Assembly: GCA_965116625.1 (NCBI GenBank)
Contig: OZ220717.1
Span: 868,001 to 932,000 of the forward strand
DNA length: 64,000 nt
Direction of reading: 5' to 3'
From: VXNE01 sp965116625
GTDB lineage: Bacteria; Pseudomonadota; Gammaproteobacteria; Pseudomonadales; Azotimanducaceae
Made by a program: the position numbers and the translations under genes. Within the stretch, counting starts at the first letter, position 1. Every line of letters starts with the position of its first letter. Shown piece by piece: positions 1-8,711 of this stretch. Below the pieces are notes generated by a model. The model saw nothing but the letters and a program-made list of their open reading frames with translations, was not told the DNA's origin and searched no databases.

Positions 1-121
1 CGGCGTTCCCGCCGGTCGCGGTCGCGACCGCGACGGCAAGGGACACCGCTGGAAGTCCTCGGAGCCCTCGGCGGGCGCCGGCCCGGCTACGGTCGCAAGG
101 ACCGGTGGTCGACCATTTCAA
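1..121 (-). CDS. Possible 5' end of amiB (N-acetylmuramoyl-L-alanine amidase), truncated by window
   Basis: A reading frame opens at a TTG at 121, inside the 3' end of tsaE, with GGAGG about eight bases upstream, and runs open to the window edge. Its roughly 40 residues are basic first (RSRAGARRGLRG) and then hydrophobic (AVSLAVAVATA), as in a signal peptide. In many gammaproteobacteria amiB follows nnrD-tsaE directly, which is the main reason for the call. A GTG near 43 is an alternative start. No catalytic domain is visible, so identity rests on position and the signal-like N terminus. Confidence 0.35.
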   Translation of the reverse strand, partial: MKWSTTGPCDRSRAGARRGLRGLPAVSLAVAVATATGGNA

Positions 122-521
122 GCAGTCTGCCTCCATCGATCTCGTGGAGCGAAATGTCCAGGTCCGGATCGGGCAAGCGGTCCCTTGCGCGTTCCGGCCA
201 CTCGATCAATTTTAACGCCGACGACCCCATCAGGTCATCGACCCCGATGAACTCGAGCTCTTCCGGGTCGACGATGCGATAGAAATCGAAGTGGAAGATC
301 TCGCGGTCTCCCAGGGCGTACGGTTCGAGCAGCGTGTAGGTCGGGCTCTTTACCGGTCCGGTATGCCCCAGTCCCCGCAGGATGCCGCGGGCGAGCGTGG
401 TCTTGCCGACACCGAGTTCTCCGCGCAGAAATACCAGTTCGCCGCCGAGTTGCGCGCTGAGCGCGGTGCCCCAGTCCAGTGTGGCGTCTGCGTCGGGCAA
501 CTTTACGGTGGTCTTCTTCAA
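87..521 (-). CDS. tsaE: tRNA threonylcarbamoyladenosine biosynthesis ATPase TsaE
   Basis: TsaE is the P-loop ATPase that works with TsaB and TsaD to make t6A37 in ANN-decoding tRNAs. The Walker A motif is clear (GELGVGKTTLARG), followed by the family signatures SPTYTLLEPY and FHFDFYRI and a C-terminal LIEWPER. A TTG at 521 gives 144 residues, close to the usual ~150. It lies just after the nnrD stop, so the two genes are probably co-transcribed; a CTG at 533 is a less likely start. No strong Shine-Dalgarno sequence is seen, consistent with translational coupling to nnrD. Confidence 0.9.
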   Translation of the reverse strand: MKKTTVKLPDADATLDWGTALSAQLGGELVFLRGELGVGKTTLARGILRGLGHTGPVKSPTYTLLEPYALGDREIFHFDFYRIVDPEELEFIGVDDLMGSSALKLIEWPERARDRLPDPDLDISLHEIDGGRLLEMVDHRSLRP

Positions 522-529
522 CGGTGTCG

Positions 530-1972
530 TCAGTCCAGCCAGAGATGGCGGACGATGTCGCTTGCGACAATGGGTTGCGGCGCCCGTCGGCCCGCGGCCA
601 CGTCGCCCGCCGCCGCGTGAAGGGAAACCCCGGCCTCGGCGGCGGACCGGATGTCGCGCCCCTGCGCCAGCAGTCCCGCGATGATGCCCGTCAGCACGTC
701 GCCGCTGCCGGCGGTGGCGAGCCCGGGATTCCCGGCCGTGCAGATCCCCACGACTTCGCCTCTCTCGGCGACCAGTGTTCCAGCGCCCTTCAGCACCACG
801 ACGTTTCCGAATCGTGCGGACAGGTCGCGCGCGGCGGCGGGCCGGTCGGAAACCGACGCTCCGCCGAGCAGCCGGGCCGCTTCGCCGGGATGCGGCGTGA
901 GAATGCTCAATGCTGGCGGGCGAAGGTCGCGGGATGCGATGAGGTTCAGTCCGTCCGCATCGATGACCGCCGGCTTGCCGGCCGAGAGGGCCTCGTCCAG
1001 CAGTTGCTCTCCCCACGGTTGCCGCCCGAGGCCGGGGCCGACGGCAATGACGGTGCAGGCCTCCAGCAGATCGCCGATGTCGTCGCCCTCCGATACGCCA
1101 CGCACCATCAGTTCCGGCATCCGCGCGAGGATCGGCGCGCGATGTTCAGGCCGGGTCAGGACGCTGACCAGTCCGCAGCCGGTGCGCAGCGCCGCTTCAC
1201 CGGCAAGCAGCGTGGCGCCGCCCATGCCGCGCTCGCCGCCGATGACGAGCACGTGGCCGAACTGGTTCTTGTGTCCGGATTTCGGGCGTTTGGAGGGGGG
1301 CGGCGGCGAGAGCACCGGGATGCCGGGGACGGCGTCGTAGATCCCGGCGGGGACCCCGAGGCCATCGAAGACGATTTCCCCGGCATGATCGACGCCTTCG
1401 CCGGTATGCAGGCCGAGTTTCTCGCCGATGAAGGTCACGGTGACATCGGCCCGGACCGCCGCACCCAGTGTCACGCCCGAGTCGGCGGAGATGCCGCTCG
1501 GGAGGTCGATGGCGAGGACCGGTCTGCCGGCGGCATTGATGGCATCTATCGCTGCGCGGTACCGCGGCCGAAGTTCTCCGGTCGCGCCCGTGCCGAGCAG
1601 GGCGTCCACGACGACACTGCCGTCGACATCGAGCGACGCGTCGCCGCGCGGCACGCCGACCTCTGCGGCCCAGTCGCGGGCGGTGGCCGCGTCGCCCTTG
1701 AGCCGCGCGGGATCACCCACCTGGAGAAGCTGCGTCTTTATCCCGGCTTCGACAGCCATGCCTGCAACGATGTAGCCGTCGCCGGCATTGTTCCCCGATC
1801 CGCAGGCAACCGTGATGGCGCGGCAGTCCGGCCAGTGGCGCCGCAACGTCTCGAAAGCCGCGCGGCCGGCGCGGCGCATCAGGCTGATCCCGGGAATGCC
1901 ATGGGTCTCGATGGCCGTTCGGTCGAGCTGCCGAACCTCGGCCGCGGTGTAGACTCTGCCGGGGCGGTGCAT
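530..1972 (-). CDS. nnrD: Bifunctional NAD(P)HX epimerase / ADP-dependent NAD(P)H-hydrate dehydratase
   Basis: Repairs hydrated NADH and NADPH. The N-terminal ~210 residues are the epimerase (YjeF_N) domain with GSGNNAGDG near residue 60 and AIDLPSGI. The C-terminal half is the ribokinase-like dehydratase with DADGLN, LTPHPGE and the nucleotide motif NPGLATAGSGDVLTG. The ATG at 1972 gives 480 residues, typical of the fused bacterial enzyme; an upstream extension to 2143 lacks homology and overlaps queG leader sequence. It is divergent from queG and upstream of tsaE, a conserved gammaproteobacterial arrangement. Confidence 0.95.
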   Translation of the reverse strand: MHRPGRVYTAAEVRQLDRTAIETHGIPGISLMRRAGRAAFETLRRHWPDCRAITVACGSGNNAGDGYIVAGMAVEAGIKTQLLQVGDPARLKGDAATARDWAAEVGVPRGDASLDVDGSVVVDALLGTGATGELRPRYRAAIDAINAAGRPVLAIDLPSGISADSGVTLGAAVRADVTVTFIGEKLGLHTGEGVDHAGEIVFDGLGVPAGIYDAVPGIPVLSPPPPSKRPKSGHKNQFGHVLVIGGERGMGGATLLAGEAALRTGCGLVSVLTRPEHRAPILARMPELMVRGVSEGDDIGDLLEACTVIAVGPGLGRQPWGEQLLDEALSAGKPAVIDADGLNLIASRDLRPPALSILTPHPGEAARLLGGASVSDRPAAARDLSARFGNVVVLKGAGTLVAERGEVVGICTAGNPGLATAGSGDVLTGIIAGLLAQGRDIRSAAEAGVSLHAAAGDVAAGRRAPQPIVASDIVRHLWLD

Positions 1973-2141
1973 GGCGGAATTATACGCGCGCGACCTGATG
2001 GACCTTGACGAACCAGGAACCCGCGCCGTAGAACGGCACGCAAGTGCCGATCGAGACGCGGGGTCCGGGACGGGCGGGATGGGCGAAACAGAGCGCTTGG
2101 GCGGGGGTGAAACACGGCATCGCGAAGCGGCGACGGATTTC

Positions 2142-3194
2142 ATGGCGCTGGCGGACGATGTCCATACTTGGGCTTCGGAACTGGGATTTCAGCAGGTCGG
2201 AATCACCGACACCGACCTGTCCCGCTGCTCGGCGGACGTGCGCCGCTGGATCGATCAGGGGCTGCACGGAACGATGGGGTACATGGCGCGCAACGTGGAG
2301 AAACGCCTGCATCCCGAGCGCCTGGTCGATTCCACGATACGGATCATCTCGGCGCGGATGGACTACATGCCAGGCGACTCGATGCCGCCGCTGCCGGAGA
2401 ACGACGGCAGCGCCTATCTTGCCCGCTATGCCCTCGGTCGCGATTACCACAAGGTGGTCCGGCGGCGGCTGGCGCGGCTCGCAAGTCGCATCAACGCGCG
2501 CGCCGGCGGCCGCTATCGCGCCTTCACGGACTCGGCGCCAGTGCTGGAAAAGCCGCTCGCGGACAAGGCGGGTATCGGATGGACGGGCAAGAACACGCTG
2601 CTCCTGAACGAAGATGCGGGCTCGATGTTCTTCCTGGGGGAAATCTACACGGACATCCCGTTTCCGGTGTCCACTGTGCAGGCCCGGGACCAATGCGGTG
2701 CCTGCAGGGCATGTATCAATGTCTGCCCGACGGGCGCCATCACCGGCCCGCGGCGGCTGGACGCCAGGAAGTGCATCTCCTATCTCACCATCGAGCACAA
2801 GGGCACCATTCCGCTGGAACTTCGGGAAGCCGTCGGCAACCGCGTCTTCGGTTGCGACGACTGTCAGCTCGTGTGTCCCTGGAACCGGTATGCCACGAGA
2901 ACGGCGGAAGCGGACTTCGCGCCGCGCCACGGGCTTGATAGCGTGAGCCTCGCAGAGCTCCTGAGTTGGGACGAAGCGACATTCTCGGCGAAGACCGAGG
3001 GCATGGCACTGCGGCGCGTCAACTATCGGCAATGGGTCCGCAACCTTGCCGTCGCGGCGGGCAATGCGCCTTACGGCAGGAAGCTCGTCGACCTGCTTCG
3101 CCAGCGGCGGGCGGATGCGGACGAGATGGTCGCCGAGCACATCGACTGGGCCCTGGCGCGCCAGGCGAAAGGTCAAGCGGTCAAGGTGTCCTGA
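2142..3194 (+). CDS. queG: Epoxyqueuosine reductase QueG
   Basis: Cobalamin-dependent iron-sulfur enzyme for the last step of tRNA queuosine synthesis, reducing epoxyqueuosine at position 34. Two ferredoxin-type cysteine clusters are visible: CGACRACINVCPTGAI starting near residue 185 and CDDCQLVCPWN near residue 238. Other family signatures are the N-terminal GFQQVGITD and AGIGWTGKNTLL. I chose the ATG at 2142 (350 residues) because homology begins there; the frame is open back to 1971 but that part is unlike the family. Its 3' end overlaps convergent orn by 14 bp. Confidence 0.95.
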   Translation: MALADDVHTWASELGFQQVGITDTDLSRCSADVRRWIDQGLHGTMGYMARNVEKRLHPERLVDSTIRIISARMDYMPGDSMPPLPENDGSAYLARYALGRDYHKVVRRRLARLASRINARAGGRYRAFTDSAPVLEKPLADKAGIGWTGKNTLLLNEDAGSMFFLGEIYTDIPFPVSTVQARDQCGACRACINVCPTGAITGPRRLDARKCISYLTIEHKGTIPLELREAVGNRVFGCDDCQLVCPWNRYATRTAEADFAPRHGLDSVSLAELLSWDEATFSAKTEGMALRRVNYRQWVRNLAVAAGNAPYGRKLVDLLRQRRADADEMVAEHIDWALARQAKGQAVKVS

Positions 3195-3720
3195 AGAACC
3201 GCTGGCGGTAGAAGCGCAGTTCGTCGATCGACTCGCGAATGTCCTCCAGCGCGCGGTGGGCATTGGCTTTCCGTCTTTGCGAGAGGAGTTCCGGATGCCA
3301 GCGAAACGCGAGTTCCTTGATGCTCGAGACATCGATGATCCGGTAGTGGAGGAAAGCCGCGACTTCCGGCATGTACTTGATGAGGAACCGCCGGTCCTGC
3401 CATATCGTGTTGCCGCAGAGCGGCGACGTGTCCCGTGTCGTATGCCGCTCGAGAAAGTCCAGCGTCTGCGCCTCGGCTTCGATGAGCGGTACGCCGTGCC
3501 GCCGCACGCGGTCGATGAGCCCGGACGCGGTGTGGTGCTCGGTGTTCCACTCGTCCATGCGGGCAAGTGCCGCCTGGGGTTGCGAAATGGCCAGCACCGG
3601 CCCTTCCGCGATCGCGTTGAGTTCGCTGTCGGTCACGATGGTCGCGATTTCAAGGATGACGTCCACCTCCGGGTCGAGGCCGGTCATCTCCATGTCCATC
3701 CAGACGAGGTGCGGCGGCAT
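3181..3720 (-). CDS. orn: Oligoribonuclease
   Basis: DnaQ-fold 3'-5' exonuclease that degrades 2-5-mer RNA and pGpG, completing RNA decay and cyclic-di-GMP breakdown. The DEDDh residues are visible: WMDMEMTGLDPE at the N terminus (DxE), the middle aspartate in the IRESIDELRFY-preceding region, and the HRALEDIRES C-terminal motif. Start at ATG 3720 gives 179 residues, as in E. coli. The longer frame to 3810 adds unrelated sequence. It converges with queG and sits back-to-back with the rhodanese gene, matching the Pseudomonas neighbourhood. Confidence 0.97.
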   Translation of the reverse strand: MPPHLVWMDMEMTGLDPEVDVILEIATIVTDSELNAIAEGPVLAISQPQAALARMDEWNTEHHTASGLIDRVRRHGVPLIEAEAQTLDFLERHTTRDTSPLCGNTIWQDRRFLIKYMPEVAAFLHYRIIDVSSIKELAFRWHPELLSQRRKANAHRALEDIRESIDELRFYRQRFFRTP

Positions 3721-3794
3721 GCTTCGCTGCCTGATGGGTAACTGGGTTTGGGAGCATATATCATTCGCCGTGACCTCAATCAGCCCGGCAATCC

Positions 3795-4601
3795 GTGACC
3801 AGACCCGCAACCATCACGGTCGAAGAACTGGCCGCGCGATCGCCCGAAGACGATCTCCTGATCGTGCAGGTCACGTCGCCTGCGGTCTTTGCCCAGGCAC
3901 GGATTCCGGGTGCGGTGCACGTTGCGCCGGCGGATCTCGTGCGGGGCCATCCTCCGTCGCCCGGGGAACTGCCGTCCGAGGCCCGGCTGACCGCCCTTTT
4001 TCGACGCATTGGCCTGACTCCCGAGCGGACCGTGGTGACCTATGACGACGAAGGCGGGGGTTGGGCCGGCCGCCTGGCCTGGACATTGGACGTGATCGGT
4101 CACGCAGGCTGGCTCTATCTGGATGGCGGGCTGCATGCCTGGGCCCGGGCCGGTCTGCCGCTTGAGTCGGGACCGCCGACGGCACCGGCCCCTTCCGAAA
4201 TCGAAGTCACCGTGAATCCCGGCCCGATTGCGCGTATCGACGCGGTACGGGAGTCACTGGGACAGGCGGACGCGACGATCTGGGACTGTCGCAGCGCGGA
4301 GGAATTCGCGGGCATCAAGCCAACTGCTGCCCGCAACGGTCACATCCCGGGCGCCACGCACCTCGACTGGCTCGACCTGATCGATCGCGGGCGCCACATG
4401 CGCCTGATCGAGAGCCTTGGCGAAAGCCTCGCGGCGCGGGGTATTGGCCCCGAGCGGGACGTGATCGTTCACTGCCAGACGCACCACCGCTCCGGGCTCG
4501 CCTACATGGCGGCGCGCCTGCTCGGTTTCCCCCGGATTCGCGCCTACCCGGGATCCTGGTCGGAGTGGGGAAACCGCAACGATACGCCGATTGAATGTTG
4601 A
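3795..4601 (+). CDS. rhdA: Tandem-rhodanese thiosulfate sulfurtransferase (RhdA-like)
   Basis: Two rhodanese domains (about 1-130 and 140-268). The second carries the active-site loop CQTHHRS with Cys227, the same unusual CQTHHR loop known from Azotobacter RhdA, so it is likely a thiosulfate-type sulfurtransferase rather than 3-mercaptopyruvate-type (CGSGV). The first domain lacks a catalytic cysteine, as expected. It starts at GTG 3795 and its stop overlaps the psd start by 7 bp. Pseudomonas has the same rhdA-psd pair. Physiological acceptor is unknown. Confidence 0.88.
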   Translation: MTRPATITVEELAARSPEDDLLIVQVTSPAVFAQARIPGAVHVAPADLVRGHPPSPGELPSEARLTALFRRIGLTPERTVVTYDDEGGGWAGRLAWTLDVIGHAGWLYLDGGLHAWARAGLPLESGPPTAPAPSEIEVTVNPGPIARIDAVRESLGQADATIWDCRSAEEFAGIKPTAARNGHIPGATHLDWLDLIDRGRHMRLIESLGESLAARGIGPERDVIVHCQTHHRSGLAYMAARLLGFPRIRAYPGSWSEWGNRNDTPIEC

Positions 4602-5413
4602 AACCCGCCGCGCTTTACCAGGCGCTGCCGACCCAGGCCATCTCGCGCCTGGCGGGGCTCCTTGGGCGAGCCGAGATCCGTCCGGTCGCACAGGCGCTGA
4701 TCGATGCCTTTGCGCATCACTACGGGGTCGATCTGAGCGAAGCGGAACACGGGTCGCCTGAAGACTACCGGTCGTTCAACGATTTTTTCACCCGCCGGCT
4801 GAAACCCGGCGCTCGACCCATCGACGAGGATCCGCGGGCTGTGGTCAGTCCGGCAGACGGATACTTGAGTCAATTCGGGGCAGTCGAGGACCGTTGCCTG
4901 TTGCAGGCCAAGGGCCACAGGTTTTCGGTGCGGGCGCTGTTGACGGACGCGGGCCTGGCTCGCCGCTACGAAGGCGGCGCGTATGTCACGGTCTACCTCT
5001 CGCCCAGGGACTACCATCGCGTCCATGCGCCAGCCGCGGGTCACCTGGCGCGCACCATCGAGGTTCCCGGACGGCTGTTTCCGGTGAACGAAGGGTCGCA
5101 GGCTTCCATTGCGGGGCTCTTTTGCCGCAACGAGCGGCTGGTCTGCGACTTCGACACCTACGCCCTGGTATTCGTCGGTGCGCTGATCGTCGCGAGTATC
5201 GAGACGGCCTGGGAGGGAGGCCCGCGGTCGCCCTACAGCACGTACCTGGTGCGTCCGGCAGGAAAGCGATTTGATCGCGCCGAGGAGATAGGCTGGTTCC
5301 TGCTCGGTTCCACGGTGATCGTGTTGTTTCCGGCGGGCGCGGTGGAGCTGGACCCTGCCCTCAAACCCGGCATGCCCATCCGCATGGGTGAACGCATCGG
5401 TCTGTCGGGTTAG
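4595..5413 (+). CDS. psd: Phosphatidylserine decarboxylase proenzyme
   Basis: Makes phosphatidylethanolamine from phosphatidylserine at the inner membrane. The proenzyme cleaves itself at Gly238-Ser239 within the LGST motif; the serine becomes the pyruvoyl group on the small alpha chain. Other conserved elements are FNDFFTRRLKPGARP, SPADG and the histidine motif YLSPRDYHRVHAP. Its 272 residues fit the family. The ATG overlaps the rhdA stop, implying translational coupling. The gene ends only a few bases from convergent epmA. Confidence 0.95.
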   Translation: MLKPAALYQALPTQAISRLAGLLGRAEIRPVAQALIDAFAHHYGVDLSEAEHGSPEDYRSFNDFFTRRLKPGARPIDEDPRAVVSPADGYLSQFGAVEDRCLLQAKGHRFSVRALLTDAGLARRYEGGAYVTVYLSPRDYHRVHAPAAGHLARTIEVPGRLFPVNEGSQASIAGLFCRNERLVCDFDTYALVFVGALIVASIETAWEGGPRSPYSTYLVRPAGKRFDRAEEIGWFLLGSTVIVLFPAGAVELDPALKPGMPIRMGERIGLSG

Positions 5414-5419
5414 GCGGGG

Positions 5420-6286
5420 TTAAGCGCGGTCGTCCGGGAACGGCATGACATCCGCCAAGGCGCGGGCACCGAGTTTGAGCGCCACCAGGCGATCGAATCC
5501 CACCGCGACGCCGGCGCAGTCCGGCAAGCCACTGGCGTGGGCCGCCAGGAATGCCTTGTCGACATCGGGAACCGTTCGGTCCTGTTCGCACCGCAGCAGG
5601 TTGTCGGCGGTGAGGCGTCGCGCGAGCTCCTCGATGTCGGTGAGTTCGTGGTATCCATTCGCGACCTCGATGCCGTCGATGACAAGTTCGAACCGGTCTG
5701 CGACGCCGTTCGAGATCCGCGCCAGAGCTGCTTGTCGCGCCGGGTAGTCGGTAACGAATACGCGTCTGCCTCGCAACTTCGCCACGGCGTCGGCGATGGC
5801 GAGGTCGAGTTCATCGGTGGGGGCGTCGTCGATATTGAGCGCCGTCAGGCTTGCGAAAGTCCGACGCTCGTAATCCGAGGGTCCGAGAAGCGTGTCGATC
5901 AGGGCAGCCAGTTCCCGCATCAGGTCGTCCGCATCGAAGCCGATTCGGTACCACTCGAGCATGGTGAATTCGGTGTTGTGCCAGCGGCCGGCCTCTCCCG
6001 CCCTGAACACGGGACCGATGCTGAAGATTGATGGGGCGCCGGCGGCGAGCAGGCGTTTCATGTGGTACTCGGGAGACGGCTGAAGGAAGCGGCCGTCCCG
6101 GGTGCCGATGCACTCGATCGCCGGATCGGTGACCGCGTGCCGGCCGAGCATCGGCATCTGTACTTCGAGGACATCGCGCTCCTCGAAGAAGCGACGGGTG
6201 ATGCGGAGCATGCGGGCTCGTACCTTAAGCGCCTCGATGTCGCAGGAGGGTTGCCAGCAGGGCCGCCCGAGCCCGGCTGACGTCAA
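5420..6286 (-). CDS. epmA: EF-P beta-lysylation ligase EpmA (GenX/PoxA)
   Basis: A class II lysyl-tRNA-synthetase-like enzyme without an anticodon domain that attaches (R)-beta-lysine to EF-P Lys34. Motif 2 (FRAGEAGRWHNTEFTMLEWYR-type) and motif 3 (GVAVGFDRLVALKLG) are clear, and WQPS at the N terminus matches E. coli. I place the start at TTG 6286, which overlaps the efp stop as TTGA, giving 288 residues; the frame extends upstream only as a shadow of efp. The efp-epmA operon couples substrate and modifier. The partner aminomutase gene epmB is not in the window. Confidence 0.9.
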   Translation of the reverse strand: MTSAGLGRPCWQPSCDIEALKVRARMLRITRRFFEERDVLEVQMPMLGRHAVTDPAIECIGTRDGRFLQPSPEYHMKRLLAAGAPSIFSIGPVFRAGEAGRWHNTEFTMLEWYRIGFDADDLMRELAALIDTLLGPSDYERRTFASLTALNIDDAPTDELDLAIADAVAKLRGRRVFVTDYPARQAALARISNGVADRFELVIDGIEVANGYHELTDIEELARRLTADNLLRCEQDRTVPDVDKAFLAAHASGLPDCAGVAVGFDRLVALKLGARALADVMPFPDDRA

Positions 6287-6855
6287 CTCTTGACTCGGCT
6301 GACGTATTCCCCGGTACGGGTGTCGATGCGCAGCACATCCCCGATGTTGACGAACAGGGGCACTTTCACGGTGGCGCCCGTCGACAGTGTGGCGGGTTTG
6401 GTCGCGCCCTGGGCGGTGTCTCCCCTGAGCCCCGGGTCGGTTTCCGAAACCTCGAGCTCGACAAAGTTCGCAGCGGTCACGGAAATCGGGTCGCCGTTCC
6501 ACAGCGTGACCATGAACGTGTCCTGCTCCTTCAGCCAGTCTCGCGCCTCCGCCACTGCGGCATCGCCGGCCTCCACCTGTTCGTAGCTGCCGTCGGTCTT
6601 CATGAAGTACCAGAACTGCCCGTCGCTGTAGAGGTACTCCATTTCGGCCTCCATGACGTCGGCAGCTTCAATGGTCTCGCCGCTCTTGAACGTGCGCTCC
6701 CAGACGCGACCCGTCTTCAGGTTGCGAAACTTGACTCGGTTGAAGGCCTGTCCCTTGCCCGGCTTGACGAATTCGTTCTCGATGATCGAGCACGGGTCCG
6801 CCTCGAGCAGCACCTTCAAACCGGCGCGAAATTCATTGGTCGCGTAGGTGGCCAT
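6283..6855 (-). CDS. efp: Translation elongation factor P
   Basis: EF-P rescues ribosomes stalled at polyproline. The 190-residue protein has the three-domain layout, with the modified residue Lys34 in the loop VKPGKGQAF. The presence of Lys34 and downstream epmA shows use of the beta-lysine route rather than EarP rhamnosylation. The C-terminal TGEYVSRV is the usual EF-P ending. Its stop overlaps the epmA start. Confidence 0.97.
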   Translation of the reverse strand: MATYATNEFRAGLKVLLEADPCSIIENEFVKPGKGQAFNRVKFRNLKTGRVWERTFKSGETIEAADVMEAEMEYLYSDGQFWYFMKTDGSYEQVEAGDAAVAEARDWLKEQDTFMVTLWNGDPISVTAANFVELEVSETDPGLRGDTAQGATKPATLSTGATVKVPLFVNIGDVLRIDTRTGEYVSRVKS

Positions 6856-7266
6856 GGTTCAGCCGTACCGAAAAACCGGATGATACCGCGACGGACGTAC
6901 AGGACAGAACGTCCTTGCGGCCCATTGGCGTCGCCGCAATCAGTCCATCGGGATGCGGATGACCACGCCGCCGATGACGTCACCAAGCCCATTCAGTTCT
7001 GGAACCGTCTCCCCGTGGCGACGTTGATGTTGCGATTACCCGACGCGCCTTTGCGTCGCTTGCATCGTGGAGTGCTTCTCGCGCCGGTACCAGATCATAG
7101 TGTGAAGATCCTCACATGCTTGTGGCAGCCCTTTGGGCGAGCATCGTTGCCGAATGACTCAAGGTCCGAGGCGCGGTAGCGCTCTTTACGCCCATTGCAT
7201 GTTGGGCGGAGCGCCACCGAAGTCGACTAACAGTCGTCTCCTTGAGTTGTCGATCGGAAATCTGTC
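6856..7266. other. Intergenic region between efp and the CRP-type regulator
   Basis: No convincing gene. The first ~100 bp should hold the efp promoter on the minus strand, but no clear -35/-10 pair is evident. The main signal is the CRP-like dyad at 7101-7116. The short reading frames here have no coding character. Confidence 0.6.
7101..7116. promoter_or_regulatory. CRP/FNR-type operator upstream of the regulator
   Basis: TGTGAAGATCCTCACA fits the CRP consensus TGTGA-N6-TCACA exactly in both half sites. It lies about 150 bp upstream of the broken CRP-family gene and recurs with one base change at 8139-8154, suggesting autoregulation. Which protein binds it is inferred. Confidence 0.6.
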
Positions 7267-8071
7267 GTGGCTTGCGAGACCGACGGAGGGTTGGTGCAAA
7301 TCGACACGGATGATCGGGGAATCTCGGACCCGGCAACGCGCCACTTGGCGTCGAACCTGGAGCGGCTAGGCTGCGAGAAGCCGGACTTGCTCGCCCAAAA
7401 AGGTTCTGTCGTCAAGTACGACCACGGTGTGATCGTCCCATCGAGCGACCTCTCCCACTTGCACCTGATTCTCGACGGCGTGATTCAGATCATGCACTAC
7501 TCGGCGTCAGGTCGTTCGGTTCTGGTTCATGAATACAGGGCCGGACAGCCATTCGGCGGCTGCGACAGAATACAGGGCCGGACAGCCATTCGGCGGCTGC
7601 GACATGCTGGGCGACGAGCGCGTGTCGACGCAGGCTGTCGCTAACGACAACGTAACCGCCCTGCGATTCAGAGGCTGGAACAGTCTCGACGCCGCGCGCA
7701 ACGACGCCGGGTTCGGATTGATTCTGCTCGAGCACGCCTTGTCAGTGGCCTCAACCCTTGCCGGGCGTCTAATCGAGTTGACGGTGGAGCGAGCGCGTGA
7801 TCGGGTCCGTCTTGAGCTTGTGAGACAAGCGCGTCAGAACATGCTCGACGATCACACTGGCCTCGTCGATCCCGTCCCGACGCACTTGGATTTGGCGATC
7901 CAGATCGGATCCCACCGGGAAGAGGTCTCCCGAGAAATGAGCTACCTGAGACGGCTCGCCTTGATCGAGCGGACCGGCCCCGTTTTGAGGGTACGCGTCG
8001 ACGCTCTGGAGGAGTTGTACGAAGACGAGCGGGCACATTTATTGGGAACTTCCCGGTCGCGTTCAGTTTGA
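7267..8071 (+). pseudogene. CRP/FNR-family transcription regulator, frameshifted by a tandem duplication
   Basis: Two overlapping frames (7267-7644 and 7529-8071) together make one CRP-type protein. The first has the cyclic-nucleotide-binding beta-roll start (LILDGVIQIMHYSASGRSVLVHEYRAGQPFGG); the second continues with GDERVSTQAVANDNVTAL and ends in a CRP-type helix-turn-helix (DLAIQIGSHREEVSREM, LRRLALIER). They are separated by an exact 37-bp duplication at 7531-7604, which shifts frame by one base. Removing one copy restores a continuous protein of about 255 residues. GTG 7267 is the likely start. The gene is inactive unless the repeat is lost by slippage or the duplication is an assembly error. 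Confidence 0.85.
7531..7604. repeat. 37-bp exact tandem duplication
   Basis: Two identical 37-bp copies (7531-7567, 7568-7604), each beginning GAATACAGGGCCGG and ending GGCTGCGACA. As 37 is not a multiple of three, the duplication frameshifts the CRP-type gene. Confidence 0.97.
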
Positions 8072-8138
8072 ACTCTCTTGGGAGACTGGATCATCTTTGG
8101 TCGATTTGCTCCGCCCACACGCAAGTAGTCTCGACGGT

Positions 8139-8154
8139 TGTGAAAATCCTCACA
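8139..8154. promoter_or_regulatory. Second CRP/FNR-type operator
   Basis: TGTGAAAATCCTCACA, one base different from the 7101 site. It lies about 215 bp upstream of the lipoprotein gene at 8370 and just downstream of the regulator gene, so the lipoprotein pair is a candidate target. Confidence 0.6.
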
Positions 8155-8369
8155 TATCTGCACGCCTCGAAGTGGTGAGAATCCAGTGCTTGAAGGGCCC
8201 GTTTCCGTGTGGTTCAGCCGAACGTTGTGGGCTATGCGCGTGACAAGAATCGATAGTGGCAAAAGCGTTGGCGAAATAGGCGGGTCATTCTGACTTCCGA
8301 GTAGGGTGGTGTGACAACGGCCCGTCTCCACACGCTGGGATCAAAACCACAAGAGGGAAGGAAACCACC

Positions 8370-8711
8370 ATGAAAGTCATGTCTATCGGGCTTGTCGCCA
8401 TGCTCGCCCTGGTCGCCGGTTGCGCAGCGCATCCTTCGGACATCGTGCCCGAAGCCATACCGGCCCACCAGTATCGATCAATGTCGTGCGAGGGCTTGGA
8501 AGATGCGCTGGCGGAAGCCAGGAACAATCTGGCCGAAGCCGAGAAGCGGCAGAAGAACAAGCGCACCACGGACGCCGTGGGCAACGTCCTGCTCATTCCG
8601 GGACTGATGAGCGTCGTCAAGGACAGCCGCGAGGCGGTGGCCCGACACAAGGGCGAGGTCGTGACCATCACGCGCGTTCTGGACGCTCGATGCAGCGAGG
8701 AAAACCTATGA
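8370..8711 (+). CDS. Small lipoprotein of unknown function
   Basis: A 113-residue protein with an N-terminal signal and lipobox LVAGC, so it should be lipidated at Cys18. The mature part has a helical, charged stretch (LEDALAEARNNLAEAEKRQKNKR) followed by a short hydrophobic segment and two further cysteines. AAGGAA precedes the ATG. It overlaps the next small gene as ATGA. A CRP-like site lies upstream. The broad pattern (lipobox, Cys-x-Gly-Leu, helical stretch) resembles the lipoprotein at 60499-60981, but homology is not established. Confidence 0.75.
   Translation: MKVMSIGLVAMLALVAGCAAHPSDIVPEAIPAHQYRSMSCEGLEDALAEARNNLAEAEKRQKNKRTTDAVGNVLLIPGLMSVVKDSREAVARHKGEVVTITRVLDARCSEENL

Noticed and set aside
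479..2008. 509-residue plus-strand frame
   Set aside because: Antisense to nnrD; no motif.
6880..7179. Short plus-strand frame upstream of the regulator
   Set aside because: Contains the CRP-like operator, has no ribosome site and atypical composition.
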